NCBI RefSeq assembly: GCF_019443745.1
Contig: NZ_CP050948.1
Coordinates: 2,480,001-2,544,000 of the forward strand
Length of the DNA: 64,000 nt
Source: Iamia sp. SCSIO 61187
GTDB lineage: Bacteria; Actinomycetota; Acidimicrobiia; Acidimicrobiales; Iamiaceae
Direction of reading: 5' to 3'
Of this stretch, positions 24,981 to 35,530 are shown in pieces. Positions within the stretch are counted from its first letter, which is position 1; the number at the start of each line of letters is the position of its first letter. The position numbers were made by a program, and so were the translations under genes. The notes beneath the pieces were generated by a model. It had not been told where the DNA came from. It did not search any database and saw only the letters and a program-made list of their open reading frames with translations.

Positions 24981-25885
24981 CGCATCCCTCCGATGAGCTC
25001 GGCCATCCCCGGGATCCCCCGTCGGCGGCACCAGTGTTCCAGGTCGGCGGCCACCCGGGCGGGAGCCCGGGGGTCGGCGAAGGTCGCCGTCCCCACCTGC
25101 ACGGCGCAGGCCCCGGCCAGGAGCAGCTCCACGGCGGTGGGTCCGTCGACCACGCCCCCCACCCCGACGATGGGCAGGTCGGGGTGGGCCCGGTGCACGT
25201 CGTGGACGACGCGCACGGCGACGGGGTGGATCGCCGGGCCGGACAGCCCGCCGCCCCGCTCCCCCGCCCCCAGCCGGTAGGTCCGGGTCTCGGGGTCGAT
25301 GGCCATGCCCATCACCGTGTTGATCAAGGTGACGGCCTCGGCCCCCGCCGCCGCCGCCGCCCCGGCGACCTCGGCCACCCGGGGCGTGTTGGGGCTGAGC
25401 TTGGCCCAGCGGGGCCGGCCGCAGCCCGCCGTCGCCGCCACCACGGCGGCGGTGGCCTCGGGGTCGTGGGCGAAGAGGTCGCGCCCGGCCTCGGTGTTGG
25501 GGCACGAGAGGTTCACCTCGACGGCCACGACGGCGGCGGGCGCCGCCGCCAGGGCGTCGGCGGCCCGGCGGTAGTCCTCGACGCTGCGGCCCCAGATGCT
25601 GGCCACGACCCGGGCCCCGGTGGCGACCAGGGCGGGCAGGTCGTCGGCCAGCCAGGCCTCCACGCCCTCGCCCTGGAGGCCGACGCTGTTCAGCATCCCC
25701 GACGGCGTGGCGTGCACCCGGGGGGCGGGGTTGCCGGGCCACGGGTCGGCGCTCAGGGACTTCACGACCACGGCCCCGAGGTCGGCCAGCGGCAGGTAGG
25801 CGTCGAGCTCGGCCCCGTGCCCGCCCGTCCCCGACGCCGTCATCACCGGGTTGGGCAGCGTGACCGACCCGACCGTCGTGCTCAT
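24977..25885 (-). CDS. pyrD: Dihydroorotate dehydrogenase, class 1B-like catalytic subunit
   Basis: The 302-residue FMN enzyme starts at the ATG at 25885 (MSTTVGSVTLPNPVMTASGT). It has the VEVNLSCPNTEAG loop with the class 1 active-site Cys, AVTLINTVMGMAID, and the FMN-phosphate-binding GVGGVVDGPTAVELLLAGA. Class 1B enzymes (PyrDB) normally work with the iron-sulfur flavoprotein PyrK, which is not found anywhere in this window. The gap to carB contains the tandem palindromes of locus C. Confidence 0.9.
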   Translation of the reverse strand: MSTTVGSVTLPNPVMTASGTGGHGAELDAYLPLADLGAVVVKSLSADPWPGNPAPRVHATPSGMLNSVGLQGEGVEAWLADDLPALVATGARVVASIWGRSVEDYRRAADALAAAPAAVVAVEVNLSCPNTEAGRDLFAHDPEATAAVVAATAGCGRPRWAKLSPNTPRVAEVAGAAAAAGAEAVTLINTVMGMAIDPETRTYRLGAGERGGGLSGPAIHPVAVRVVHDVHRAHPDLPIVGVGGVVDGPTAVELLLAGACAVQVGTATFADPRAPARVAADLEHWCRRRGIPGMAELIGGMR

Positions 25886-25941
25886 GGCGCACGCCGGCAG
25901 ATCCCTCCCCCGCCGCCGCATCAGCTCCCACCCCCCCAACT

Positions 25942-26042
25942 TTGTCCGGAAGTCCCCCTCCTCGGCAGGGTTCCGGACAAGGTTCGACGGGCGTCGCTCA
26001 ACCTTGTCCGGAAGTCCCCCTCCTCGGCAGGGTTCCGGACAA
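25942..26042. repeat. Tandem pair of palindromes (locus C), between carB and pyrD
   Basis: Two identical 39-nt units lie at 25942-25980 and 26004-26042. Each starts TTGTCCGGAA and ends TTCCGGACAA, a perfect 10-bp inverted repeat around a C-rich 19-nt loop. The spacer is 23 nt, much as in loci A and B. The pair lies between genes of the same operon, so a plain terminator role is doubtful; RNA processing or mRNA stability is possible. Confidence 0.92.
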
Positions 26043-26054
26043 AGGTCGCGGGGG

Positions 26055-29425
<3,371 letters not shown>

Positions 29426-29426
<1 letters not shown>

Positions 29427-30559
29427 CAGCGGCTCTCGGGCTGGCCGGCGCCGTCCATGAGGGCGGCGAAGGCGGCGAACAGGTGGGAGGCGTCGTGGGG
29501 GCCGGGGCCGGCCTCGGGGTGGTGCTGCACGCTGAAGGCCCGCTCCCGGGGCAGGGCGAAGCCCTCGCACACGCCGTCGTTGAGGTTGACGTGGGTCAGC
29601 TCGGCGTTCGACGGCAGGGTGTCGGCGGCCACCGCGAAGTTGTGGTTCTGGCTGGTGATGTCGATGCGACCGGACCGCACGTCGCGGACGGGGTGGTTGC
29701 CCCCGTGGTGGCCGAACGGGAGCTTGACCGTGTCGGCGCCGACGGCCAGGCCCAGGACCTGGTTCCCCAGGCAGATGCCGAACAGCGGCACCTCGCCCAG
29801 CAGGCCCCGCACGGCGTCGGCCACGTAGGGGACCATCTCCGGGTCGCCGGGGCCGTTGGAGAGGAAGACACCGTCGGGCTGGCGGGCCAGCACCTCCTCG
29901 GCGGTGGTGGCGGCGGGGACGACCTCGACGGTGGCGAGGGTCGACAGGTGGCGCAGGATCGTGGTCTTGATGCCGAGGTCGTAGGCCACGACCCGGCGGG
30001 GACCGTCGCCGACGGTGTAGGCCTCGGCCGTGCTCACCTGAGCCACCAGGTCGACGCCGTCGGTGCCGGTCTCGGTGGCCGCGGCGGCCCGCAGGGCGGC
30101 CTCGTCGACGACGGTGCCGTCGGGGGCCTCGCCCAGGGGGCCGAAGGCCCCCGGGGCCGCGCCCCGGTCGCGGATGTGCCGGGTCAGGCGCCGGGTGTCG
30201 ATGCCGCCGATGCCGGCGACGCCGTGGTGGACGAGCCAGGCGTCGAGGTCGCCCTCGCTGCGCCAGCTCGACCGCCGCCGGGCCGGCTCCCGCACGATCA
30301 CGCCCCGGCAGAAGGGCCGGACGCTCTCGTCGTCGTGGCGCGTGACCCCGTAGTTCCCGATGTGGGGGTAGGTGAAGGTGATGATCTGGCCGGCGTAGGA
30401 GGGGTCGGACAGCACCTCCTGGTAGCCGGACAGCACGGTGTTGAAGACGACCTCGCCGGTGGCGATCCCGGTCGGGGGCGTGGCGCCGAGGGCCTCGCCC
30501 TCGAACACCTCACCGTCGGCCAGCACCAGCAGCGCCGGGCGCACGTCACGTCGGGTCAA
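29426..30559 (-). CDS. carA: Carbamoyl-phosphate synthase small (glutaminase) subunit
   Basis: The 377-residue protein starts at a TTG (30557-30559) preceded by GGGAG. The N-terminal CarA domain has [21 protein letters not shown]. The C-terminal class I glutamine amidotransferase has [12 protein letters not shown], the nucleophile Cys in [13 protein letters not shown], and the His in [15 protein letters not shown]. It supplies ammonia to CarB. Its leader contains a PyrR-type RNA hairpin and a second hairpin that covers the ribosome binding site. Confidence 0.96.
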
Positions 30560-30564
30560 CGGAG

Positions 30565-30597
30565 CTCCCGGGGGCGAGAAAAGCCCCCTGCCGGGAG
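30565..30597 (-). promoter_or_regulatory. Hairpin sequestering the carA ribosome binding site
   Basis: On the minus strand a 5' arm CTCCCGG and GGGGC pairs with GCCCC and CGGGAG around the loop TTTTCTC, with a small bulge. The 3' arm contains the GGGAG that serves as Shine-Dalgarno for the TTG start a few bases downstream. The structure would block translation initiation and could be toggled by the upstream PyrR hairpin. The toggling is inferred. Confidence 0.6.
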
Positions 30598-30640
30598 GCA
30601 GAGGGCGGCGGCGACGGTGTCCAATCTGGGGCTCTCCTGC

Positions 30641-30670
30641 CGTGCGGGCCTCACGGGACCCGCTTCACGG
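30641..30670 (-). promoter_or_regulatory. PyrR-binding RNA hairpin in the carA leader
   Basis: On the minus strand CCGTG...CACGG encloses GCGGG...CCCGC with the loop TCCCGTGAGG. This fits the PyrR recognition consensus (UCCnGnGAGG) known from Bacillus and mycobacteria. A nearly identical hairpin precedes pyrR at 35489-35519. A possible -10 (TAGGTT, 30681-30686) puts the transcript start just before the hairpin. Confidence 0.82.
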
Positions 30671-30718
30671 TCAGGCGCCGAACCTAGCCGACACCGGCCC
30701 CGATCCCTCCCATCGATC

Positions 30719-31432
30719 TCACCGCTCGAGCACCTCGATGCGGAGCCGCTTGTTGCCCTTGCCCTTGGACTCGGTCTTCACCACCCGGAGCCGACCGACG
30801 TGGCCCGTCGAGGGGACGTGGGTCCCGCCGTCGGCCTGCTTGTCCAGGCCGACGATGTCCACCACCCGGATCTCGGTGACGGACTCGGGGATCATGTTCA
30901 CCTTGGTGCGGATGAGGTCCTCGTCCTCGACGGCGACGTCCCGGGGCAGGAACCCGACCTCGATGGGCCGGTCGGCGGCGATCTCGGCGTTGACGAGCTC
31001 CTCGACGCGGGCCCCGAAGCCCTCGGGCAGCGGGTCGAAGGCGAAGTCCATCCGGGCCGTCAGCGGCTCCATGTTCCCGCCCGTGACCGGCACCCTCCAC
31101 TCGTTCCAGATCACACCGCAGAGGATGTGGAGGGCGCTGTGGGTCCGCATGAGCGCCCAGCGCCGCTCGGCGTCCACCTCCCCCGCGACCGTGTCTCCGA
31201 CCGCCGGCAGGGGGCCGTCGCCCACGGTGTGCCAGGCCACGGACCCGTCCTTGCGCACGTCGACCACCGGCAGGCCGGCCAGGGTGCCGGTGTCGTGGGG
31301 CTGACCGCCGCCGGTCGGGTAGAAGGCGGTCCGGTCGAGGGCGATCCGGCGGCCCTCGACGTCGACGACGGTGACCGTGGCCTCGAACGACAGCAGCCCG
31401 GCGTCGCGCAGGTACAGGAGATCGGTTCCCAT
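30719..31432 (-). CDS. AlaX-like alanyl-tRNA editing protein
   Basis: The 237-residue protein resembles the editing domain of alanyl-tRNA synthetase as a free protein, which hydrolyses Ser or Gly from mischarged tRNA-Ala. Seen are RTAFYPTGGGQPHDTG, the metal motif MRTHSALHILCGVI (HxxxH), and QADGGTHVPSTGHVGRLRVV. In the last motif the usual Cys of CGGTH is replaced by Asp (DGGTH), so metal coordination may differ. A basic C-terminus (ESKGKGNKRLRIEV) is conserved in this group. It sits between the two pyrimidine units. Confidence 0.87.
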   Translation of the reverse strand: MGTDLLYLRDAGLLSFEATVTVVDVEGRRIALDRTAFYPTGGGQPHDTGTLAGLPVVDVRKDGSVAWHTVGDGPLPAVGDTVAGEVDAERRWALMRTHSALHILCGVIWNEWRVPVTGGNMEPLTARMDFAFDPLPEGFGARVEELVNAEIAADRPIEVGFLPRDVAVEDEDLIRTKVNMIPESVTEIRVVDIVGLDKQADGGTHVPSTGHVGRLRVVKTESKGKGNKRLRIEVLER

Positions 31433-31450
31433 CGGGCGAGTCTGCCGCCC

Positions 31451-31981
31451 TCAGAGCTCCCACCGGGTCGCGCCTCCGGGCTCCTCGAGGGCGAGGGCCA
31501 TCGCTCGGCGGGGCGCGAGGCGGAACACGTGCCAGGGCGGCGGGCCGGCCGACGGGGCGCTGAAGTCGGCGGTGACGGCCGTCCCGGACGCGTCGACGCG
31601 GGCCGGCCACCCGCCGTCGACCGCGACCTGGACGAAGGCGGCCACCTCGTCGGGGTCCTCGACCACGGTCGCCGTCCCCTCGATCACCAGGTCGAACTGG
31701 TCGGTGGCGAGGCTGACGGTGCACCGGGGGTCGCGGGTCAGGTTGCGGCCCTTCCGCGTGGTGAGCCCGGTCTGGAACCACAGGGCCTCCCGGTCCCAGA
31801 AGCCGCCGATCCCGGCCACGTGCGGGGCGCCGTCGGCGTCGATCGTCGCCAGCCACCAGGTGTGGTGGTGCGGGCCGCCGGTCCCCGGCGCCTGGGTGAT
31901 CTCCTGGGAGAGCCGGGTCGTCACCGCCCCCCAGTCGAGGAGGGGCAGGTCGTACAGCTCGGCCAGGTTGCGGGCGTCCAT
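31451..31981 (-). CDS. Pyridoxamine 5'-phosphate oxidase-like FMN/F420-binding protein
   Basis: The 176-residue protein has the split-barrel flavin fold: TWWLATIDADGAPHVAGIGG, LWFQTGLTTRKGRNLTRDPR and CTVSLATDQFDLVIEGTATVV. It belongs to the large actinobacterial PPOX superfamily, many members of which bind FMN or F420. The substrate cannot be assigned. It lies 18 nt upstream of the AlaX-like gene on the same strand, so the two are probably co-transcribed, and it diverges from the SET gene. Confidence 0.82.
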   Translation of the reverse strand: MDARNLAELYDLPLLDWGAVTTRLSQEITQAPGTGGPHHHTWWLATIDADGAPHVAGIGGFWDREALWFQTGLTTRKGRNLTRDPRCTVSLATDQFDLVIEGTATVVEDPDEVAAFVQVAVDGGWPARVDASGTAVTADFSAPSAGPPPWHVFRLAPRRAMALALEEPGGATRWEL

Positions 31982-32041
31982 GGGAGGACCGACGAGGCAA
32001 AGGGGAGCCGATCATCGGTCGCGGTGGGCCACCATCGGCAG

Positions 32042-32572
32042 ATGCCCACCGTCTCGTCCTGGATCTCGCCCCGCGCCCGCAAGGGCACGCCCAGCGCCAT
32101 CTCCGGCCGCGGCCTCGTGGCCCTGGAGGACATCGCCGCCGGCGAGGTGGTCGCCGTCAAGGGCGGCCACATCGTCGACACCGCCACCGTGCGGGCCCAG
32201 CCCCCGCGCCTGCAGAACAGCGAGGTCCAGATCGCCGAGGGCCTGCACCTGATGGCCCTGGCCGAGGAGGAGTACGAGCCGGTGATGCTGTTCATCAACC
32301 ACTCGTGCGCGCCCAACGTGGGCTTCCGGGGCAACACGGTGCTCGTCGCCATGGTCGACGTCCCCGCCGGCGAGGAGCTGACCACCGACTACGCGCTCTT
32401 CGACGGCACGGTGTGGCCCGAGCCCATCCGGTGCAGCTGCGGCGCCGAGGCGTGCCGGGGCGAGGTCACCGGCGACGACTGGCGACGCCCCGACCTCCAG
32501 CGGCGCTTCGCCGGCTGGTTCTCGACCTACCTCGCCGAGCGCATCGCAGCGTCGGGCACCATGGGGCCATGA
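32042..32572 (+). CDS. SET-domain protein (putative lysine methyltransferase)
   Basis: The 176-residue protein has the core SET features: GRGLVALEDIAAGEVVAV at the start, the AdoMet-binding LFINHSCAPNVGF (NHSC), the catalytic-site GEELTTDYALF, and post-SET cysteines CSCGAEACRG that would bind zinc. SET proteins methylate lysines. Bacterial ones are scattered and their substrates are mostly unknown. The start is the ATG at 32042. The open frame extends far upstream, but only antisense to other genes. The stop overlaps the next gene's ATG. Confidence 0.88.
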   Translation: MPTVSSWISPRARKGTPSAISGRGLVALEDIAAGEVVAVKGGHIVDTATVRAQPPRLQNSEVQIAEGLHLMALAEEEYEPVMLFINHSCAPNVGFRGNTVLVAMVDVPAGEELTTDYALFDGTVWPEPIRCSCGAEACRGEVTGDDWRRPDLQRRFAGWFSTYLAERIAASGTMGP

Positions 32573-33045
32573 GCACCCCCGACGCGACCACGGCCTCCCC
32601 CGCCGCCTCGACCACGCCCGAGATCGAGGTGGTGCTGGCGTTCCTCGGCCACCTCGAGCGCATGGACGTCGCCGCCGCCCTGGACCTGGTCGCCGACGAC
32701 GTGGTGTACCAGAACGTGCCCCTGCCCCCCGACCGGGGCCGGGCCGCCGTCGCCCGCACCCTGCACGGGATGATGCGGCTGGGAAGCGGGTTCCGGGTCG
32801 AGAACCACAACATCGCCGCCAACGGTCCCGTCGTCTTGACCGAGCGCACCGACGTGTTGTCCGTCGGCCGGGTCGACGCCGCCTTCTGGGTGTGCGGCAC
32901 CTTCGAGGTCCACGACGGGCGGATCACCCTCTGGCGGGACCGCTTCGACTGGGTCGACTTCTCCCTCGCCTGGGTCCGGGGCGGGGCCAAGGCGGCCCTC
33001 GCCGCCGCCCGCGCCCGGCCGGCGGGGGCCCCCACCGGTGGGTGA
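32569..33045 (+). CDS. Limonene-1,2-epoxide hydrolase-like (NTF2-fold) protein
   Basis: The 158-residue protein has the cystatin/NTF2 fold seen in limonene-epoxide hydrolases: LGHLERMDVAAALDLVADD, VVYQNVPLPPDRGRAAVARTL, FRVENHNIAANG, and TERTDVLSVG with FEVHDGRITLWRDRFDW. An Asn-Asp-Arg-like catalytic set can be proposed from these motifs, though the true substrate is unknown. It overlaps the SET gene (ATGA) and the following kinase gene (8 nt). Confidence 0.82.
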   Translation: MSTPDATTASPAASTTPEIEVVLAFLGHLERMDVAAALDLVADDVVYQNVPLPPDRGRAAVARTLHGMMRLGSGFRVENHNIAANGPVVLTERTDVLSVGRVDAAFWVCGTFEVHDGRITLWRDRFDWVDFSLAWVRGGAKAALAAARARPAGAPTGG

Positions 33046-33571
33046 CCTCCTGGTCGTCAGCGGACCGCCCGGGGCGGGCAAGACCGCCCTGGCGGCGGCG
33101 ATCGCCGACCGGTGGGACCCGAGCGTCCTGATCGAGGGCGACGCCTTCTTCGGCTTCCTCCGTCGGGGGGCGATCGCGCCCTGGCGGCCCGAGGCCGACG
33201 CCCAGAACGCGGTGGTCGCGGCGGCCACGGGGGCGGCGGCGGGGCGCTTCGCCGCCGGCCCGGCGATGGTCGTCTACGATGGCGTCGTCGGGCCCTGGTT
33301 CCTGCCGACCTTCCTCGGCCATGCCGGGCTGGTCTCGTGCAGCTACGCCGTCGTGCTCCCCCCGCTCGAGCAGTGCCTGCACGGGATCCGGACCCGCGTG
33401 GGGCACGGGTTCACCGACGAGGGGGCGGCCCGGCACATGCACGCCCAGTTCGCCGGGGCGGCCATCGAGGCCCGGCACCTCTTCGCCAACCCGCCCGGTG
33501 CCTTCGAGCAGACGGTCGAGGCCATCGTCGCCGCCCACGCCGCCGGCACCCTGGCCACCCTGGCCGTCTGA
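33038..33571 (+). CDS. Small P-loop kinase / AAA ATPase of unknown substrate
   Basis: The 177-residue protein starts at a GTG. It has LLVVSGPPGAGKTALAAAIA (Walker A), LIEGDAFFGFLRRG after the next strand, and AMVVYDGVVGPWFL, in a layout like chloramphenicol-phosphotransferase or gluconate-kinase-type small-molecule kinases. A conserved Arg-rich lid (HGIRTRVGHGF) is visible. The substrate is unknown. It ends a three-gene overlapping unit with the SET and epoxide-hydrolase-like genes. A strong palindrome follows the stop. Confidence 0.75.
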   Translation: MGDLLVVSGPPGAGKTALAAAIADRWDPSVLIEGDAFFGFLRRGAIAPWRPEADAQNAVVAAATGAAAGRFAAGPAMVVYDGVVGPWFLPTFLGHAGLVSCSYAVVLPPLEQCLHGIRTRVGHGFTDEGAARHMHAQFAGAAIEARHLFANPPGAFEQTVEAIVAAHAAGTLATLAV

Positions 33572-33577
33572 CGGGCG

Positions 33578-33606
33578 CCACGGATGGTGCCTGGCACCAT
33601 CCGTGG
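33578..33606. terminator. Perfect palindrome between convergent kinase and pyrC genes
   Basis: The arms ccacggatggtgcc and ggcaccatccgtgg (33578-33591, 33593-33606) are perfect reverse complements with a single T between them. It lies between two convergent stops, so a bidirectional terminator is likely, although no T-run follows. Confidence 0.65.
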
Positions 33607-33609
33607 TCG

Positions 33610-34896
33610 TCAGCGCTGGGCGGACCCGTCGACGACGACGGGCTCGCCGGCGACGACGGTGTGGCGGACCCGGCCCCGGAGGGTGCGGCCGACGTAGGGG
33701 ATGTTGCGGCTGAGGCTGGCGGTGGCGCCGGCCGCGACGGTCCACTCGGCCGTGGGGTCGATCACGCACAGGTTGGCCGGGCGCCCGACGGCGACGGGGC
33801 CGCCCTGGGTGTCGGTGAGCCCGGCGACGGCCGCCGGCCGCCAGGAGAGGCGGGCCAGGACCTCGGCCAGCGGCAGGTCGAGCACGGCCAGGGCGACGCC
33901 GAGGGCGAACTCGAGCCCGAGCATCCCCGGCGGCGCCTCGGGGAAGGGCAGGGCCTTGGCCGCCGGCGTGTGGGGGGCGTGGTCGGTGGCGATCACGTCG
34001 AGGGTGGCGTCGACCACACCGGCCCGCACCGCCGCCACGTCCTCCTCGGTGCGCAGCGGCGGGTTGACCTTGAAGACGGGGTCGAGCGAGGCGACCTCGG
34101 CGTGGGTGAGCAGCATGTGGTGGGGGGTGGCCTCGGCGCTGATGGCCAGCCCGTCGGCCCGGGCCCGGGCGATGAGGGCGACCGACCCGGCCGTCGACAT
34201 GTGCTGCATGTGGACGCGGGCGCCGGTGTGCGTCGCGAGGGCGATGTCGCGGGCGACCATGGCCTCCTCGGCGGTGTGGGGCTGGCCGGTGAGGCCCAGG
34301 CGCGCCGACCACTCGCCCTCGTGCATGGCGCCCCCGGCGGCGAGGACGGCGTCCTCGCAGTGCTGGGCCAGGACGACGTCATGGGGCAGGCCCACGGCGA
34401 CCTCCATGGCCCGGCGCATGAGCTCGCCGTCCTGGACCCCCGTGCCGTCGTCGGTGAAGAGCCGGACCCCGAGGTCGGCCAGGTCGGCCATCGGCGTCAG
34501 GGTGTCCCCCGCCCGGTCGACGGTGATGGCGGCGGAGGGGTGGACGGCGCACAGGGCGGTCCGGCCCAGGGCGGCCACCTCGCGCACCACGGCGACGGAG
34601 TCCATGGTGGGCGTGGTGTTGGGCATGGCGACCACGGCCGTGAACCCGCCGAGCACGGCGCAGCGGCTGCCGGTCTCGATGGTCTCGGCCTCCTCCTTGC
34701 CCGGCTGGCGGAGGTGGGCGTGGAGGTCGACCAGGCCCGGCGCCACGACGCAGCCGCCGGCGTCGAGCACCCGGTCGCCGTCGAGGTCGGGACCGACGGC
34801 GGCGATGCGCCCGTCGACGACGACGACGTCGGCGGGCCGGGATCCGGTCGCGTCGACGACGGTGCCGCCCGTGAGGACGAGGGAGCGGTCAGCCAT
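33610..34896 (-). CDS. pyrC: Dihydroorotase
   Basis: The 428-residue amidohydrolase closes carbamoyl aspartate to dihydroorotate. Metal and substrate motifs are LVDLHAHLRQPGKEEAETIETG, VVAMPNTTPTMD, AQHCEDAVLA, HMQHMSTAG and the Asp in VIATDHAPHTPAAKALPF. This is the type I, trifunctional-CAD-like family. It lies directly behind pyrR (15-nt gap). pyrB, which normally separates or precedes it, is missing. Confidence 0.95.
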   Translation of the reverse strand: MADRSLVLTGGTVVDATGSRPADVVVVDGRIAAVGPDLDGDRVLDAGGCVVAPGLVDLHAHLRQPGKEEAETIETGSRCAVLGGFTAVVAMPNTTPTMDSVAVVREVAALGRTALCAVHPSAAITVDRAGDTLTPMADLADLGVRLFTDDGTGVQDGELMRRAMEVAVGLPHDVVLAQHCEDAVLAAGGAMHEGEWSARLGLTGQPHTAEEAMVARDIALATHTGARVHMQHMSTAGSVALIARARADGLAISAEATPHHMLLTHAEVASLDPVFKVNPPLRTEEDVAAVRAGVVDATLDVIATDHAPHTPAAKALPFPEAPPGMLGLEFALGVALAVLDLPLAEVLARLSWRPAAVAGLTDTQGGPVAVGRPANLCVIDPTAEWTVAAGATASLSRNIPYVGRTLRGRVRHTVVAGEPVVVDGSAQR

Positions 34897-34911
34897 CGGC
34901 CGGGGCCGCCG

Positions 34912-35478
34912 TCACCGGACCATCTCGCCCAGGTCGACGCCCTCGGGGTGGACGTCGACCACCTCGTCGCGCCGGGTGGGAAGGTTCTTGCCCACGAAGT
35001 CGGGCCGGATCGGCAGCTCGCGGTGGCCCCGGTCGACCATCACCGCCAGCTGCACCGATCGTGGCCGCCCGTGGTCGTGCAGGGCGCCCAGGGCGGCCCG
35101 GATCGTGCGCCCGGTGAACAAGACGTCGTCGACGAGCACGACGCAGCTCCCGTCGATGTCGTCGGGGATGTCGGTCGCCTCCTCGGGCAGCACCGGCCGC
35201 AGACCGATGTCGTCGCGGTGCGACGCCACGTCGAGGACGCCGACCTCGGGGCGCACCTGCTCGATGGTGTCGAGGGCGTCGGCCAGCCGGTCGGCGATCC
35301 AGCAGCCACCGGTCTGGAGACCGACGAGGACGACCTGGTCCAGGCCGTGGTTGCGCTCGACGATCTCGTGGGCCATCCGCCAGACGGCCCGGGCCACGTC
35401 GTCCCGCTCGAGCACCCGTGTCCGGGGCACGAACACGCCGCCGTAGGGCGGCGAGATGCGACGCTCTCTCTCGGCCAT
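34912..35478 (-). CDS. pyrR: PyrR pyrimidine regulator / uracil phosphoribosyltransferase
   Basis: The 188-residue protein has the type I phosphoribosyltransferase fold, with the PRPP motif CVVLVDDVLFTGRTIRAAL. The N-terminus (RVLERDDVARAVWRMAHEIVERN) and VLVGLQTGGCWIADRLA are typical of PyrR. In Bacillus and mycobacteria PyrR binds leader RNAs when UMP is high. Here its own mRNA and the carA mRNA carry matching hairpins. It also has weak uracil phosphoribosyltransferase activity in other species. Confidence 0.95.
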   Translation of the reverse strand: MAERERRISPPYGGVFVPRTRVLERDDVARAVWRMAHEIVERNHGLDQVVLVGLQTGGCWIADRLADALDTIEQVRPEVGVLDVASHRDDIGLRPVLPEEATDIPDDIDGSCVVLVDDVLFTGRTIRAALGALHDHGRPRSVQLAVMVDRGHRELPIRPDFVGKNLPTRRDEVVDVHPEGVDLGEMVR

Positions 35479-35488
35479 CTCTCTCCCG

Positions 35489-35519
35489 CCGTGCGGGCCT
35501 CACCGGACCCGCTTCACGG
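35489..35519 (-). promoter_or_regulatory. PyrR-binding RNA hairpin in the pyrR leader
   Basis: On the minus strand CCGTG...CACGG encloses GCGGG...CCCGC with the loop TCCGGTGAGG. It differs from the carA copy by one base in about 30. Directly after it comes GGGAGAGAG and the pyrR ATG, so PyrR binding would cover the ribosome binding site. A possible -10 (TAGGGT on the minus strand) lies at 35528-35533, next to the stop of the upstream GNAT gene. Confidence 0.82.
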
Positions 35520-35530
35520 CGTCGTCGACC

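Noticed and set aside
18006-26042. CRISPR array made of the repeated palindromes
   Set aside because: Each locus has only two copies, the repeats differ between loci, the spacers are short, and there are no cas genes.
29483-32041. Upstream extension of the SET gene frame
   Set aside because: It lies antisense to carA, the AlaX-like gene and the PPOX gene; only the part from 32042 has SET motifs.
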